DNA of 6,764 nucleotides from B21-G16 sp003644825 [NCBI: Candidatus Zhuqueibacterota bacterium] (GTDB lineage Bacteria > SM23-31 > B21-G16): NCBI GenBank assembly GCA_003644825.1, contig QNDJ01000092.1, positions 1-6,764 on the forward strand, in the 5' to 3' direction. The position numbers were made by a program, and so were the translations under genes. The notes below the pieces were generated by a model that did not search any database, was not told the DNA's origin, and saw only the letters and a list, made by a program, of their open reading frames with translations. This document shows positions 4,171 to 6,764 of the stretch, in pieces. The number at the start of each line of letters is the position of its first letter. Within the stretch, counting starts at the first letter, position 1.

Positions 4171-6764
4171 TCATAATTCTGAGTATGCAGAATCTATCAT
4201 AGAATAAATTTGTTTATCAGTAAAATGTTTTGCAGTAATTGCACCAGTTGGGCACCAGGAAGCACAGGTGCCACATCCTTTACAAAGAACTTCATTAATT
4301 CTTGAAACATACACTCCAGGACTTTTTTCAATTAATTCAGGAGCATGAAATTCACAAATAGAAACACACTTTCCACAGGCTCTGCATAAATTCTCATCTA
4401 CTACTGCAGTTGTGGGCTCAATTTCTGTTGTATCAGTATATATAATGGAAGCAACTTTACCCGCTGCTGCAGAAGCCTGACTCATAGAATCCGAAATATC
4501 TTTAGGGCTTTGAACACAACCACATAGATAAACCCCTTCTGATGTTGTTTCCACGGGACCCAGTTTAGCATGCCTTTCCATAAAGAAACCATCGAGTCCT
4601 CTTGGTACCTTAAGTAATTCGTGTAACTTTCCCGTTCCCTCTTCATCAGGAACCATAGCTACCGCCAGAACAACAAGGTCTACCGGGACCTCAATATCCT
4701 TTTTAAAAATCTCCATATAAAAGTTTATTTTTTCAGCTTTTGTTTTTCCAGAAACTTCAGGCTCATTTTTTGGGTCATATCTAATAAATTTTACACCCTG
4801 TTTTCGAGCTTCTCTGTATAATTCTTCTGTTCCAGGAGCTACAGTTCTAATATCTCTATAGAATACCACAGAATTTATTCCTTTTTTCTTGAGTTCAATA
4901 GATTGCTTTATAGTTGTAGGACAGCAATACCTTGAGCAGGTCGGGTTTTCTTTACATCTTGAACCGACACATTGAATGAAGGCAACAGTTTTTATTTTAG
5001 CTAAAACTTCATCATTATTTTTCAAAATTGATTCTAATTCCTGGTTTGTAATAACATTTTCAAATTTTTCATATCCAAATTTATTGCCCGGCTTATATAA
5101 AGCTGAACCTGTAGCAAGAACAATTGTCCCGGTTTTAAATGTTCCGTTACTGGTTGAAACTTCAAAATTACCTACAAATCCATTTATTTGTTCAATATTA
5201 CAACCTGTATAAATTTTTACTTTGCTTTTTTCCAATTCTTTTAGCTTTCTGTCCAGGAGTTCACCTGCTGAGATTCCATAAGGATATAAATTATGGAGGA
5301 GGTTCAATCTTCCTCCGAGTTTTTTTTCTTTTTCTATAAGGAAAACCTCAAACCCCTGGGCATCAAGGTCAAGGGCACATTGTATTCCTGAGATTCCACC
5401 ACCAATTATTAATGCTTTCTGGTCAATCTTTATTCTGTTTTTTGTAAGAGGTGAAAGGAATCTTGCCCTTGAAACCGCCATCCTGATCTGGTCTTTTGCT
5501 CTTTCAGTTGCGTTTTCAGGTTCAAAAGAATGAACCCAGGAACACTGGTCTCTTATATTTACCATTTCAAACAGGTATGGGTTCAGTCCTGCCATAAAAC
5601 AGGATTCCCGAAATATCGGTTCATGGGTTCTTGGAGTACAGGCAGCAGCAACAACTCTTGTTAATTTTTCCTCTTTAATAACTTGCTGGATTCTTGACTG
5701 ACCGGTATCCGAACATAAAAAGAGATTGTCTTCAACAAAAGTTACATAAGGCAATGTTTTAACATAATCTAATATTTCAGATATATTGAGAACACCGGCT
5801 ATATTTATTCCACAATGACAAACAAAAACACCAATTCTTGGTGGTCCACTTATATCTACAGGTTCAATCTTGACTTCCTTTTTGGGAAGACGATACGCAG
5901 AAACATATTTTTCAGCTTTTGAGGCTGCTGCTGTAGCCTGAGCCACTGATTCAGATATATCATAGGGACCCGAAGAACAACCACAAAGAAATATCCCATC
6001 TCTTGTTGTTTCTACTGCTGTTATATTTGATTTTTCTGTCTGAAAAAATCCACTCTTATCAAGCTCAATTCCAAGTATCCGGGCAAGTTTCTCACTTCCC
6101 TTAGATGGTAATGCAGTGGATGATAGAACTACCATTTCACTCCTGATAAACTTAAGTTCTCCCGTTAACGTGTCTTCAACATGAATCATTAAGTCACCGG
6201 TCTTTCTGTCTTCATCAATTCGCGCAGGTCTTCCCCTTATATATTCAATTTCACCTGTTTCCAATGACCGCTGATAAAATTCTTCAAATCCTTTGCCGGC
6301 AGCTCTCATATCTATATATAATACATTCAATTTCTTAATGCCGGGTTCATGCTGTTTTACCAGCATACAATCTTTAATGGTATTCAAACAACAATACCTT
6401 GAACAATACTGATTACCTGCTTCGCCTCTCGCTCCAACACATTGAATAAATGTTATGGATTCAGGAGATTTTTTATCAGAAGGCCTTAAAATGTGACCAT
6501 TAGTTGGTCCGGAAGCGCTCAACATCCTCTCGAGCTCTAGTTGAGTTAAAACATTTTTATAAAGACCATATCCATAAGGCTTTATAATTTCAGGATTCAA
6601 AACATCAAATCCTGTAGCTACAATAATAGAACCCACTATCTTTTCAATTATCCTATCTTTTTGCTCCCAATCAATAGCATTTACACTACAGAATTTTTCG
6701 CATGCTTTACATTTACCCCTCTGGAAAAATATACAATTTTCTTTATCAATAACAGGTTTATTTG
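4171..6764 (-). CDS. hdrA: Tandem HdrA-HdrA flavoprotein, 5' end beyond the window (863 residues visible)
   Basis: FAD and iron-sulfur subunit of the Hdr complex with two HdrA modules in one chain. The frame is open to the window edge; the GTG at 6636 is internal, because the 42 residues before it hold an HdrA ferredoxin motif (visible residues C10, C18, C21, C25). Module 1, visible residues 1 to about 300, has the end of the inserted ferredoxin, the IQCVGAR core with following YCSRYCC, and the FAD motif FLCGCSSGPYDISES. It then runs straight into module 2 without its own C-terminal ferredoxin. Module 2, about 307-863, has N-domain cysteines 315, 317, 350, 375, FAD motif GGGISG near 453-458, the IQCVGSR core near 596, and a C-terminal ferredoxin with C793/C796/C799/C803 and C827/C830/C833/C837. 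Module 2 has no inserted ferredoxin and no Cys or Sec at the site that carries Sec204 in the downstream HdrA. The stop TGA is backed by an in-frame TAA two codons later. The FAD and first Cys/Sec site of module 1 lie outside the window. Confidence 0.93.
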   Translation of the reverse strand, partial: NKPVIDKENCIFFQRGKCKACEKFCSVNAIDWEQKDRIIEKIVGSIIVATGFDVLNPEIIKPYGYGLYKNVLTQLELERMLSASGPTNGHILRPSDKKSPESITFIQCVGARGEAGNQYCSRYCCLNTIKDCMLVKQHEPGIKKLNVLYIDMRAAGKGFEEFYQRSLETGEIEYIRGRPARIDEDRKTGDLMIHVEDTLTGELKFIRSEMVVLSSTALPSKGSEKLARILGIELDKSGFFQTEKSNITAVETTRDGIFLCGCSSGPYDISESVAQATAAASKAEKYVSAYRLPKKEVKIEPVDISGPPRIGVFVCHCGINIAGVLNISEILDYVKTLPYVTFVEDNLFLCSDTGQSRIQQVIKEEKLTRVVAAACTPRTHEPIFRESCFMAGLNPYLFEMVNIRDQCSWVHSFEPENATERAKDQIRMAVSRARFLSPLTKNRIKIDQKALIIGGGISGIQCALDLDAQGFEVFLIEKEKKLGGRLNLLHNLYPYGISAGELLDRKLKELEKSKVKIYTGCNIEQINGFVGNFEVSTSNGTFKTGTIVLATGSALYKPGNKFGYEKFENVITNQELESILKNNDEVLAKIKTVAFIQCVGSRCKENPTCSRYCCPTTIKQSIELKKKGINSVVFYRDIRTVAPGTEELYREARKQGVKFIRYDPKNEPEVSGKTKAEKINFYMEIFKKDIEVPVDLVVLAVAMVPDEEGTGKLHELLKVPRGLDGFFMERHAKLGPVETTSEGVYLCGCVQSPKDISDSMSQASAAAGKVASIIYTDTTEIEPTTAVVDENLCRACGKCVSICEFHAPELIEKSPGVYVSRINEVLCKGCGTCASWCPTGAITAKHFTDKQIYSMIDSAYSEL

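Noticed and set aside
6634-6636. GTG at 6636 as the start of the upstream HdrA gene
   Set aside because: The frame stays open to the window edge and the 42 residues before it carry an HdrA ferredoxin motif with the same Cys spacing as the downstream HdrA (C-x7-C-x2-C-x3-C).
85-6764. Assignment to the benzoyl-CoA reductase Bam complex
   Set aside because: The Hdr-like subunits are similar in type, but no tungsten-enzyme BamB, BamC or BamG-I subunit is in view, and in this operon the Sec is in HdrA rather than in the free MvhD.

Overview
The window is a tightly packed set of four genes, all on the minus strand and so read from the right edge to the left. The DNA is AT-rich. All four genes belong to the heterodisulfide reductase / methyl-viologen hydrogenase (Hdr/Mvh) family of soluble iron-sulfur flavoproteins, which carry out electron transfer and often flavin-based electron bifurcation in strict anaerobes. 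The best-supported host is an anaerobic bacterium. One gene reads an in-frame UGA as selenocysteine, and a bacterial-type SECIS hairpin lies just downstream inside the coding sequence. An archaeal SECIS would sit in the 3' UTR, where I see none. Shine-Dalgarno sites and a TTG start also fit a bacterium. The phylum cannot be fixed from this window.

Layout in transcription order: (1) 6764-4171, a tandem HdrA-HdrA protein cut by the window edge at its 5' end; (2) 4128-3691, a free MvhD; (3) 3669-2518, an HdrC-HdrB fusion (HdrD-like) with two ferredoxin-type motifs and two CCG motifs; (4) 2499-85, an HdrA-MvhD fusion of 804 residues with selenocysteine at residue 204, encoded by the UGA at 1890-1888. 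A conventional gene caller would split gene 4 into a 203-residue and a roughly 595-residue protein. Gaps between the genes are 42 bp, about 21 bp and 18 bp, and each downstream gene has its own Shine-Dalgarno sequence. A hairpin at 8-38 followed by a T-rich stretch is a plausible end of the transcript. No promoter is visible; it should lie beyond the right edge.

Proposed joint function (inference): the products form one cytoplasmic complex. MvhD units would pass electrons from an unseen dehydrogenase or hydrogenase to HdrA flavins, HdrA ferredoxin domains would exchange electrons with ferredoxin, and the HdrCB protein would reduce or oxidise a disulfide or another substrate at its CCG-bound clusters. 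The unusual points are the selenocysteine in HdrA, three HdrA modules with complementary domain losses, and two MvhD units, one free and one fused. No hydrogenase, formate dehydrogenase, MetF or benzoyl-CoA reductase subunit is in view, so the physiological partner is unknown.
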